Shown in pieces: positions 1 through 6,093 of a DNA stretch of 6,093 nucleotides. Origin of the DNA: CAJBLF01 sp964424505 (GTDB lineage Bacteria > Patescibacteriota > Gracilibacteria > Absconditabacterales > Absconditicoccaceae); NCBI GenBank assembly GCA_964424505.1, contig CAYRIQ010000043.1, positions 1-6,093 on the forward strand, in the 5' to 3' direction. Every line of letters begins with the position of its first letter. Within the stretch, counting starts at the first letter, position 1. Both the position numbers and the translations under genes were made by a program. The notes below the pieces were generated by a model. That model was not told the DNA's origin. It was given only the letters and a program-made list of their open reading frames with translations, and did no database searches.

Positions 1-1622
1 ATTGCTTTGTTGGCGTCATATACTCTTGTACCTTTTCGCTCTGGGACTTCGTCAGTAAATTCACCGTAATCATTTACTGGTAAAAAGAGCCAATTTTTGG
101 AATCGTCTCTTGGTAAAAATTGTGCGACTGCGTTGTAATCATCCATTCCAAATGCTGGTGCAATATGTACGATACCTGTTCCATCTTCGGTACTTACAAA
201 TTCACCTGCTATGATGTTAAAAAATTGATCTTTGTATGATTGTGCTATGCTACTATTGTTGATATATGGGAAGAGTGGCTGGTATTTTAGTCCTATCAGA
301 GCTTCTCACTGTATGGTATTGATCAATATATATTCGTCAGCATTTTTGTAATATTGTTTTAAAAGATTTTCGGCAATAACAAAATATTCTTCTGCGTCTC
401 TGTCATAGACTATGCTGTAGTGAATGTGTTTACCTACTGCTAAAAACATATTGCTTGGCAAAGTTCGTGGAGTAGTGGTCCAAGCTAATATACTTAATTG
501 TGCTTTTGGATTTGTTTTTTCGAAAAGTCTATTTTTATAGAGATAGAGATCATAAAATTGATTTATGATTTCAAAATCATCATCTACTATAGTATTTTCT
601 ATTTTTACTGCGAATCCCAGCTTGTTGTCAGAAGGAATGATCTCTGCCCAGACCATTTGAGGTAATTTATCTGGTTCCATGAGCTTTGGTTCGCCTTCTA
701 TTTCTATTTCAAACATATTGAGATTGAATAATCCTCCACGCAATATTTCTTTGATACTTCAAAGTGGTGTCATTTTCGTTACCTCTACTCATAATTCTTC
801 TGCGATTTCTTTTTTTACTGTTTCTTCCAATGTATCTCATTTTTCTACTTTCCCTCCGGGACAAAGATATTTTTGTCATTTGACACTATAATTCATGAAA
901 ATTTTTCCATCACGTTTGATAATACAGTCAACGATTTCCACTAGTCCATCATCGGTAGTTTCATATTGTTTAGGTTTAAAATTTCGTTGATTATTTTCGT
1001 CCCGAAGTAATGAAAATTTGATAGTAATCGCTGGATCTTGTCTGTCTTTATATCCTTCATTGACTTCAGAATTTGAAAGGGTAGTCGCACAACTTGGACA
1101 CATCCATTGCACATTGAAGCCTTTATATACAAGATTTTGATTGTACATATTTTGAAATGCTCGTATTACGGATTGCATGAAGTCAAGATTCATCGTATAA
1201 TATGCGTGATCCATATCTGCTCGTCTTCCTAAGTGATCAACAAATATTCTTCGTTCATCACTAGTGTTGTTTACATACTTTCTACACTCTTCTATAAACT
1301 TTTCCACACCAATTTTTTCTTCAATATCTTTTTTTCCATCGATCCCTAATACTTGTTCAACTGCTTTTTCTACAGGTAATCAATGACAATCTCGTCCTCG
1401 ATCTCTGTTTACTTTGTATCATCTCATTGTTTTATATCTCAAAATAGTATCTTTCATAGATGAAGCAAGTCCATGTCCAAAATGAGGTGTCCCTGAAGCA
1501 AATGGAGGACCGTCATAGGTAACAGATTGAAATTTTTCTGACCTCTGATTGAGAGATTTCTCGAAAATATTGTTTTCTTTCCAATACACGTTAAGGTTTT
1601 GTATCAATTCTTTTTGATTCAT
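1..1622 (-). CDS. ileS: Isoleucyl-tRNA synthetase with an inserted Nudix domain (3' end cut by window)
   Basis: This cytoplasmic enzyme charges tRNA-Ile with isoleucine using ATP. The window shows residues 1-540, from the ATG at 1620-1622 to the left edge, so the KMSKS loop and anticodon-binding region are missing. Visible motifs are the HIGH-type signature PHFGHG (residues 46-51), GWDCHGLPVE (76-85), LGRW (131-134), QDPAITIKF (195-203), the threonine-rich editing peptide WTTTPWTLPSN (381-391) and the editing-site motif GTGIVHIAPAFGMDD (481-495). The sequence resembles eukaryotic-type IleRS. Seven UGA codons (residues 68, 81, 249, 262, 278, 288, 439) must be glycine; residue 81 is the Gly of DCHGLP. 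Eight CGA codons (75, 77, 124, 134, 154, 213, 386, 529) fit tryptophan, five at positions that are Trp in other IleRS. About 165 residues with a Nudix box interrupt CP1 between residues 206 and 373. No Shine-Dalgarno sequence precedes the ATG. The gene is divergent from ackA. Confidence 0.96.
528..953 (-). other. Nudix hydrolase domain inserted in the IleRS editing (CP1) region
   Basis: This is codons of about 224-365 of ileS. The Nudix box spans residues 257-279 (nt 786-854), starting CPGGKVEKGDTLEE and ending KKEIAEELGV. Against the consensus Gx5Ex7REUxEExGU, the first Glu is Asp263 and the Arg is Lys271. The three metal-binding glutamates (E272, E275, E276) and the glycines (257, 278) are kept. 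A beta strand with IIKRDGK (234-240) precedes the box, and strand and helix segments follow to about residue 360, as in MutT-like folds. Two of the box glycines (262, 278) are UGA codons, so a standard-code translation would break it. Nudix enzymes cleave nucleoside diphosphates linked to another group. The substrate here is unknown; diadenosine polyphosphate or aminoacyl-AMP is a guess based on synthetase chemistry. Domain borders are approximate. Confidence 0.85.
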
Positions 1623-1641
1623 AACTATATGACTAAATTGT

Positions 1642-1660
1642 TAAAAGGTTGTAAAAGGTT
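1642..1660. repeat. Direct repeat TAAAAGGTT x2 upstream of ileS
   Basis: TAAAAGGTT occurs at 1642-1650 and again at 1652-1660, a period of 10 bases, or about one helical turn. The pair is bracketed by GTTAA (1640-1644) and TTAAC (1659-1663). It starts 20 bases upstream of the ileS start codon, where a regulator could bind. Chance similarity in AT-rich DNA cannot be excluded. Confidence 0.4.
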
Positions 1661-1816
1661 AACGTTCAAAACTTATTATCGAAAATAGAATATAGTAAAA
1701 GTCGAAAAGCTTTCAAGTCAAAGCGTTACATATCTATTCCTCCCGGGTGAAGTTTTATTTGTTTTTTTTGGTGAAAAGAGTATTAAGATGGAAAGATTGA
1801 TATACTAGTTTGTTGG

Positions 1817-1844
1817 TTGAATGTCTTTTGATTTTTTTTATTAT
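1817..1844 (+). promoter_or_regulatory. Possible sigma-70-type promoter of ackA
   Basis: A -35-like TTGAAT (1817-1822) and a -10-like TATTAT (1839-1844) are separated by 16 bases. The start codon lies 14 bases after the -10 element, so a transcript would have a leader of only a few bases. The rest of the 1623-1858 spacer is AT-rich, with one GC patch (CCCGGG near 1743-1748) and no gene. AT-rich sequence makes such matches common. Confidence 0.35.
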
Positions 1845-1858
1845 TTTAATTGGTTTTT

Positions 1859-3088
1859 ATGAAAATCTTAGTCCTTAACGCCTGAAGTTCTTCATTGAAA
1901 TATCAACTCTTTGCTATGGAAAGTGATGTCGTGTTGGCAAAATGAATCGTTGAGAAAATCTGAATGGATGGTTCTTTTTTGAATTATACTCATGCTACAA
2001 TTGAGGAGACTATTACCATGGAATTACCTTCTCATAAAGAAGCGTTTAAACTTATTATTGATACGTTGATGGTCCCTTCTACAGGAGTTTTAACATCGCT
2101 CAATGATTTGCATGCTATAGGACATAGAGTAGTGCATGGTGGTGAATATTTTCAAGATCCAGTCATCATCACTGATGAAGTAATTCATAAAATTACTTTA
2201 TGTACAGATTTGGCACCATTACACAATCCAGCAAATCTTTCTGCTATCCTTGCATGTAAAGAAATAGTCCCTCATATCCCTCAAGTAGCTGTTTTTGATA
2301 CAGCATTTCATCAAACTATGCAACCAGCAAATTATTTGTATGCATTACCAAAAAAATATTATGATCAATATAAAGTCAGAAGATATGGATTTCATGGGAT
2401 TTCTCATCAATATGTGTATACTACTTTACTCGAAAAATTGAGAGATTGAGAGATTGAAAGATTGGACCATTGGAACCTTGATGCTTTGAAAGTTATTACG
2501 TGCCATATAGGTAATTGAGCTAGTATTGCTGCTATCCAAAATGGAAAAGTGATAGAAACTTCTATGGGAATGACACCATTGGAAGGACTTATGATGGGGA
2601 CGAGATGTGGAAATATCGATCCCGCTATTATTCCTTATCTTATGAAACATGAAAATATGACTCCTGATCAAATAGACACTATGCTCAATAAATACAGTGG
2701 TTTGCTTTGAGTTTCTGGCGTGTCTGCTGATATGAGAGATATTATAGCTGGTGCTGAACAGGGAAATCTCCATTGTGAAACAACTATTACTATGTATGTT
2801 AATGCTATGGTAAAATATATCTGATCATATATGGCATTGTTGTGAGGTGTTGATTGTATCGTACTTACTGCTGGAGTTATGGAAAGATCAAAATTTATTA
2901 GAGCTAGATTACTCAATAGGCTTGCTTGACTAGGAATATTTTTGGATATTCAGGCCAATGATTCTGTCTCTTGAATTACGGTAATTTCTACTCTAGCATC
3001 AAAAGTAAAGGTTGTGGTTATTCCAACCAATGAAGAACTTATGATTGCCAAAGATACATATATGTTGATGAAACATACTAGTAAATAA
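1859..3088 (+). CDS. ackA: Acetate kinase
   Basis: The enzyme reversibly converts acetyl phosphate and ADP to acetate and ATP, the substrate-level ATP step of acetate fermentation, in the cytoplasm. The product has 409 residues, close to the usual 400. The start is fixed by MKILVLNAGSSSLKYQLF, the first family signature, with Asn7 conserved. The second signature IGHRVVHGG carries Arg90. Other expected active-site residues are His122 (LHNP), Asp147 (FDTAFH), His179 (FHGISH), the ATP-site motif CHIGNGAS (215-222), Arg249 (GTRCGNIDPA) and Glu393 (TNEE). Ten in-frame UGA codons (9, 29, 35, 197, 220, 284, 322, 329, 357, 372) must be Gly, including Gly9 of NAGSSS. No CGA occurs; arginines use AGA or AGG. 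Two oddities are a short tandem-repeat insertion near residues 193-206 and TAGVMERS (337-344), where relatives have TAGIGENS. No phosphotransacetylase gene is in the window. Confidence 0.96.
2433..2472 (+). repeat. Degenerate 8-base tandem repeat inside ackA
   Basis: Five successive 8-base units end in ATTG: AAAAATTG, AGAGATTG, AGAGATTG, AAAGATTG and GACCATTG. They encode KLRDGEIERLDHW, between the FHGISH helix and CHIGNGAS. Related acetate kinases are shorter here by roughly eight residues (from memory), which equals three units (24 bases, in frame). This suggests expansion by replication slippage in a tolerant loop. Confidence 0.6.
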
Positions 3089-3199
3089 AAACATATATTC
3101 TGGTTGATTTTTCTCGTATATATAGTCCTTGAAATGATGGTCAAATTTCATATACATGATCTATGTGTACTATTTTTATATTATTACTCAATAATTACT

Positions 3200-3787
3200 A
3201 TGGAACAAGCTCATCAAAAAAAACATTTTAGTGAAGAAGATACTTTGGATAAAGTAGAAAAAAAAATTGATCAAAATATGGAAAAAATAATGAAAAAGTG
3301 ATTTGTCCAAAAATTTCTCAATCATAAAATCATTAAAGATATTCTGGCTTCTCATTTCATCAATTATATCAATCATACAGTGCAACCATACCTCAAAACT
3401 ATTTTTACTATTTTGTGATGGATATCATTTATTACTTGAATTGTAGGTATTTTTTCGTTTTTGATCTCTTTGAGTGGTCTTGGATTTATGTTTAGTTTAG
3501 GTTTTGGTATATGACTTCGTGTACTTATTTATGTTATATTGGCATTGATGTTTTCTTTGCTTTCTCTCTTTATAGGGATCGGTATGATAAGATTGAAAAA
3601 ACGATTGATATCATTGGTTATTCTTTGACTTGGTATTTCTTTACTTGCTTTTGTTGTAAGTTTAGTCCCTGTGGGATTATATTCATATAGATCATATGGT
3701 AGTTTTTGATGAAGTTTATTTAATCTTGTCATTACTTTTGTGCTTGTATTGTTGGTCATAAAAAATGAACAATATTTTAAAAAATAA
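3200..3787 (+). CDS. Hypothetical multi-pass membrane protein
   Basis: I do not recognise the family. The product has 195 residues. The N-terminal 66 residues are hydrophilic and Lys/Glu-rich with helical, possibly coiled-coil character (DTLDKVEKKIDQNMEKI, residues 14-30). About four hydrophobic segments follow, near residues 68-91, 93-127, 136-160 and 173-187, and a short charged tail KNEQYFKK ends the protein. Glycines are frequent in the membrane part; seven are UGA (34, 73, 80, 105, 143, 170, 171). One CGA (residue 135) sits at a membrane edge after RLKK, where Trp is plausible, while Arg107 is CGT. The start ATG at 3200 was chosen because the protein becomes hydrophilic there and a TATTAT lies 15 bases upstream. 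The frame is open back to a TTG at 3104 and an ATG at 3134, so a longer form with an extra hydrophobic segment is possible. It lies 111 bases after ackA. Confidence 0.8.
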
Positions 3788-3867
3788 GACTTCTATTTTA
3801 GAACTTACTACTTGGATTATAAAATATTTTTTCTAGGTTCTAGATATTTATTTATTTAAAAATTTTT

Positions 3868-4545
3868 ATGAAAAAATATTTGTTTTTTGCCCTTATGTTT
3901 TCTTTTGTACTTTTGTGATGTAAAAAAACTGATTTGACTACTTTACAAGTAGCTACGATTGCTGATTTGACTGCATTACAAAATGTAATTACACAAGTTT
4001 CTCAGGAGATGCAGGCAAAAACTATTTCTTTGGAACAAGCACAAATACTTTTAGATCAGCTTCAACAAAAATATGTAGATTTGACGATTAGTCCTAAAAA
4101 TGCTTTTGAGGAGCAATTTGCTTCTTTACAAAAAATATTTGACAACAAATCAATTGGCTCTTATACGTTACCACTTTGGTCTAAAAGACTTGGTATGACT
4201 TATCCACAACGTATGATCCTGGATAAATCGCTTTCTAAATCTATTATAACTGATAAACAAATATCATATATTCTTGTTTATAGCGGTGAATATACTGTTG
4301 CTTTGCAACAAGCAAAACTTATCGCGCAAAAAGCTAAGCTTCAGGTAAGTAAAAATTTTGTACAAGCACAAGCATTGGCTAAAGTGGGAAATATTGATTA
4401 TATCTCAGGTTTGGATATCTCTGGATTGACTCAATGAATTGTCTATCTCAATCATGAACTTTTGGATACAAATATCGATAATTTCTTGTCAGTAAGTGTT
4501 GATCCTACGTGAACTTTGGTTATCGAAGTAACTAAATATAATTAA
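3868..4545 (+). CDS. Hypothetical lipoprotein
   Basis: I do not recognise the family. The product has 225 residues. The N-terminus MKKYLFFALMFSFVLLGCKK is a lipoprotein signal: a Lys pair, a hydrophobic core and the lipobox LLGC, with Cys18 as the predicted lipidation site. The lipobox glycine is a UGA codon (3916-3918), so standard-code annotation would lose the signal peptide entirely. Residues 23-75 are Gln/Leu-rich and probably helical. The remainder is mixed, with a possible beta-rich C-terminus (GTLVIEVTKYN). Two further UGA glycines are at 190 and 215. Arginine at PQRM is CGT. The protein should be anchored on the outer face of the membrane, next to the thiol-disulfide protein encoded 51 bases downstream. 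No Shine-Dalgarno sequence is visible; the ATG follows a run of A and T. The start is well supported by the signal peptide. Confidence 0.85.
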
Positions 4546-4578
4546 AAACTCGATGGAAGAAGTAAATTTACTATTTTA

Positions 4579-4584
4579 TATAAT
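4579..4584 (+). promoter_or_regulatory. Possible -10 element TATAAT
   Basis: A perfect TATAAT lies 12 bases before the start codon of the thioredoxin/CcdA gene. No convincing -35 element is present at 16-18 bases upstream. If used, the message would be nearly leaderless. The surrounding DNA is very AT-rich, so this is weak evidence. Confidence 0.3.
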
Positions 4585-4596
4585 AAATGCAATGTA

Positions 4597-5691
4597 ATGA
4601 AGTATGTATTGTGAATTATTGTTTCCTTGATGGGGATAATGAGTGTGAGTTTTGCTCAGGAATATATTTTATTTTATGGAAATTGATGTCCGCATTGTGC
4701 AAAAGTAGAGCAGTATATCAAAGATACTAATCTTACTAAAAAATTTGATTTGACCCAAAAAGAAGTGTTTTTCAATAAAAAAAATCTGAATGAATTTAAC
4801 GGATATCTCGAAAAACATACCCTAACTTATGATAAGATTGGGGTCCCTTTTTTGATTATTAATAGTGGTACAGATTGTAATTATATCAATGGGGATACAA
4901 ATATTATACAATATTTTTCTGGTAAATTTGCACAAATTGCTGCCACAGAATGCAAAGAAACTGCTTGAACGTGATCATTGCAACCAGTAGAAAAAAGTCT
5001 TAGAGAAAGATTGTCATTTTTTTGAATCATGTTGCCTGCCGCAATCTCTGATAGTATCAATCCTTGTGCGTTTGCCGTAATGCTCTTATTGCTTTCTACT
5101 ATTCTTACAAGACATAAAAGCAGAAGAAAAACGTTTTTTGCGTGAGCGATGTTTTCTCTAGCAGTGTTTCTTACTTATCTTGCTATGGGTGTTTGACTCT
5201 TTTCGGCACTTGCAACTACTAATAATACGTTTGTGCTTAAATTGGTTGTAGGAATATTGTGACTTGCTGTATGACTTGCAAATCTCAAAGATTATTTTTG
5301 GTATGGAAAGTGGTTTGTGATGGAAGTACCATTTAGTTGGAGACCTAAAATGCATGATTTGATCCACAAAATATCATCTCCTTTCTGAGCATTTTTTATT
5401 GGAATATTGGTGAGTTTGTTCCTTCTGCCTTGTTCTTCAGGTCCGTATTTCACTATCTTGTGATTTATGAGTTCTCAAAGCAAATCTCTCAATCTTCGAT
5501 GATATATTTATTTGATAGTGTACAATCTGATTTTCGTTTTACCTATGTTGATTATAGCAATCATGGTAAGTCTGTGATATGCTAATGTAGATAAAATTGC
5601 CAAAATCAAACATGAAAAAACTAAACTGATCCGTCTCATTGTATGAATACTTATGTTGGGACTTTGAATCTACGTATTGACTACTATATAG
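4597..5691 (+). CDS. Thioredoxin-like / CcdA (DsbD-like) fusion, thiol-disulfide interchange protein
   Basis: The protein (364 residues) should carry electrons across the membrane from cytoplasmic thioredoxin to an outward thioredoxin-like domain. Residues 1-20 form a signal peptide ending VSFA. The outward domain follows, with CPHC (31-34) in YGNGCPHCAKVE and the cis-proline in IGVPF (Pro84), plus a second cysteine pair at 94 and 119. From about residue 140 it is a polytopic CcdA/DsbD domain with the paired membrane cysteines in DSINPCAF (Cys157) and LPCSSGPY (Cys279), and about six membrane segments. Fifteen UGA glycines occur, including Gly30 directly before CPHC. One CGA (301, in LNLWGYIYL) fits Trp, while Arg346 is CGT. 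The ATG at 4597 gives the intact signal peptide. Partner proteins are unknown; the upstream lipoprotein is only a neighbour. The symbols ccdA or dsbD would each fit only part of the protein. Confidence 0.92.
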
Positions 5692-5721
5692 CCGTATAAC
5701 AACGCCAGATTCAGGTCATGA

Positions 5722-5742
5722 GATAGTAATATATTATCTATC
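5722..5742. repeat. AT-rich inverted repeat after the thioredoxin/CcdA gene
   Basis: The 10-base palindrome TAATATATTA (5727-5736) is flanked by GATAG (5722-5726) and CTATC (5738-5742), with one extra T. It begins 30 bases after the stop codon and abuts the terminator-like hairpin. It may be part of the 3' end structure. Confidence 0.5.
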
Positions 5743-5769
5743 GCCTCGCCGGCTTGGCGTTTCTTTTTT
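5742..5769 (+). terminator. Rho-independent terminator-like hairpin
   Basis: CGCC (5742-5745, or the second copy at 5747-5750) pairs with GGCG (5756-5759). The stem is followed at once by TTTCTTTTTT (5760-5769). It lies 50 bases after the stop of the thioredoxin/CcdA gene and probably ends that transcript. The stem is short; the T-tract is itself half of a second inverted repeat. Confidence 0.55.
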
Positions 5770-5790
5770 GCTTCCAGGTCAAAAAAGAAA
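5760..5790. repeat. Perfect 11-base inverted repeat
   Basis: TTTCTTTTTTG (5760-5770) is the exact reverse complement of CAAAAAAGAAA (5780-5790), with a 9-base loop. On the minus strand it also presents a U-rich arm followed by the GC-rich stem, so the cluster could work in both directions. Confidence 0.75.
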
Positions 5791-5799
5791 CCAAATTTA

Positions 5800-5814
5800 C
5801 CTGCCGTAGGCAGG
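5800..5814. repeat. GC-rich palindrome CCTGCC-GTA-GGCAGG
   Basis: Two perfect 6-base arms surround a 3-base loop. The composition is much richer in GC than the flanking genes. From memory, similar CCTGCC/GGCAGG palindromes recur in genomes of Candidate Phyla Radiation bacteria; only this one copy is in the window. Confidence 0.7.
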
Positions 5815-5822
5815 AAACCCTT

Positions 5823-5842
5823 CCCCGCAGTTACATGCGGGG
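5823..5842. repeat. GC-rich palindrome CCCCGCA-GTTACA-TGCGGGG
   Basis: Two perfect 7-base arms (5823-5829 and 5836-5842) surround a 6-base loop. It lies eight bases after the preceding palindrome. No T-tract follows on the plus strand. On the minus strand the next bases include a short GGAAGGGTTT stretch, so it is not a clear terminator either. Confidence 0.7.
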
Positions 5843-5902
5843 CAAGCTGTCGATTATGATCTTCATGTTTATTGATAATAGATATTCATTGGATTAACGT
5901 TT

Positions 5903-6027
5903 GCTGCTGGTACGATGTCCGCCATAAGCGGATAGTGTATAGCAGCTGTTAGATGACCGAGGTAATCCGAGAGGATGTATCCTCAATTTGGATTGACTCA
6001 ACTGCTAAATCGCAGGAGCCCATCTAA
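5903..6027 (+). ncRNA. Candidate structured RNA of unknown family
   Basis: Two folds adjoin. First, GCTGCT (5903-5908) pairs with AGCAGC (5941-5946), continuing inward through a mostly paired stem to TCCGC/GCGGA (5918-5922/5928-5932) with a CATAA loop. Second, TTAGATG (5949-5955) pairs with CATCTAA (6021-6027) and encloses two stems: AATCC/GGATT (5964-5968/5990-5994) capped by GAGGAT-GT-ATCCTC (5971-5984), and CTC-AA-CTGC/GCAG-GAG (5997-6018). The long stem needs G-T pairs at 5910/5940, 5914/5936 and 5917/5933, which are wobble pairs only in plus-strand RNA, so the plus strand is favoured. I found no tRNA, tmRNA, RNase P, SRP or 5S landmarks. A weak TATGAT (5855-5860) lies upstream. It might instead be the leader of a gene beyond the right edge. 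Confidence 0.5.
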
Positions 6028-6093
6028 ATTAAAAAAAATGGCTAAAAGGATGGAAAAGTGTGCTGGGTATATCAAAAAATAGCTTTATTTAAG

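Noticed and set aside
679..891. Plus-strand reading frame opposite ileS
   Set aside because: It lies within the Nudix-coding part of ileS on the other strand and encodes nothing recognisable.
306..1622. Several short minus-strand reading frames that look like a decayed ileS pseudogene
   Set aside because: They are in one frame, separated only by UGA, and every UGA falls at glycine. Reading UGA as Gly restores one continuous IleRS with intact motifs.
2426..3144. Minus-strand reading frames opposite ackA
   Set aside because: They overlap strongly conserved acetate kinase sequence and their products have no recognisable domain; they are shadows of the plus-strand gene.
3104..3199. N-terminal extension of the membrane protein from TTG 3104 or ATG 3134
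   Set aside because: The frame is open, but the stretch is AT-rich and its hydrophobic content could be incidental; the ATG at 3200 begins a clear hydrophilic domain. Not fully excluded.
3188..3759. Minus-strand reading frames opposite the membrane protein gene
   Set aside because: They are antisense to a coherent gene with a clear cytosolic-then-membrane pattern; no independent evidence supports them.
1859..5691. UGA as selenocysteine or tryptophan instead of glycine
   Set aside because: UGA occurs dozens of times at glycine positions of conserved motifs (NAGSSS, IGNGAS, DCHGLP), with no selenocysteine insertion context; Trp would break those motifs.
6038..6082. A 14-codon reading frame starting ATGGCTAAAAGG after the folded segment
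   Set aside because: It is too short, with no homology or ribosome site; it could be a leader peptide, but nothing shows this.
5692..6093. tRNA, tmRNA, RNase P RNA, SRP RNA, 5S rRNA or known riboswitch in the final spacer
   Set aside because: I looked for the T-loop GGTTCGA, GAGGAAAGTCC, the SRP loop core, and thiamine, cobalamin, SAM and T-box signatures on both strands and found none.
1..6093. CRISPR array or insertion sequence
   Set aside because: No regularly spaced repeats of 20-40 bases, no transposase-like product and no terminal inverted repeats with target duplications were found.

Overview
The window looks like a fragment of an Absconditabacterales (candidate division SR1) genome or a very close relative. 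It is AT-rich, and no gene reads through under the standard code. Reading UGA as glycine joins the fragments into five long genes. In addition, CGA codons fall on tryptophan positions of isoleucyl-tRNA synthetase (GxDCHG, TTTPxTLPSN, LGRx, DEx, SVIx), while aligned arginines use AGA, AGG or CGT. UGA=Gly plus CGA/CGG=Trp matches my recollection of the code reported for Absconditabacterales (translation table 37). I count 42 in-frame UGA and 10 in-frame CGA codons.

Layout. Positions 1-1622 (minus strand) hold the N-terminal 540 codons of ileS; its 3' part lies beyond the left edge. About 165 residues containing a near-canonical Nudix box are inserted in its CP1 editing domain. A 236-base divergent spacer with a repeated 9-mer and a plausible promoter follows. 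On the plus strand come acetate kinase (ackA, 1859-3088), an unrecognised multi-pass membrane protein (3200-3787), an unrecognised lipoprotein (3868-4545), and a thioredoxin-like/CcdA (DsbD-like) fusion (4597-5691). The last 400 bases contain no supported gene. They hold a terminator-like hairpin, several GC-rich palindromes unlike the surrounding DNA, and a compact foldable segment (5903-6027) that may be a structured RNA.

Functional picture. ileS belongs to translation. ackA makes ATP from acetyl phosphate, as expected of a fermentative reduced-genome bacterium. The three following genes are all directed to the envelope: a membrane protein, a lipoprotein and a thiol-disulfide relay. Nothing ties them to one pathway beyond adjacency. 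No start codon has a recognisable Shine-Dalgarno sequence, and several have a -10-like hexamer 12-15 bases upstream, which suggests leaderless or nearly leaderless messages.
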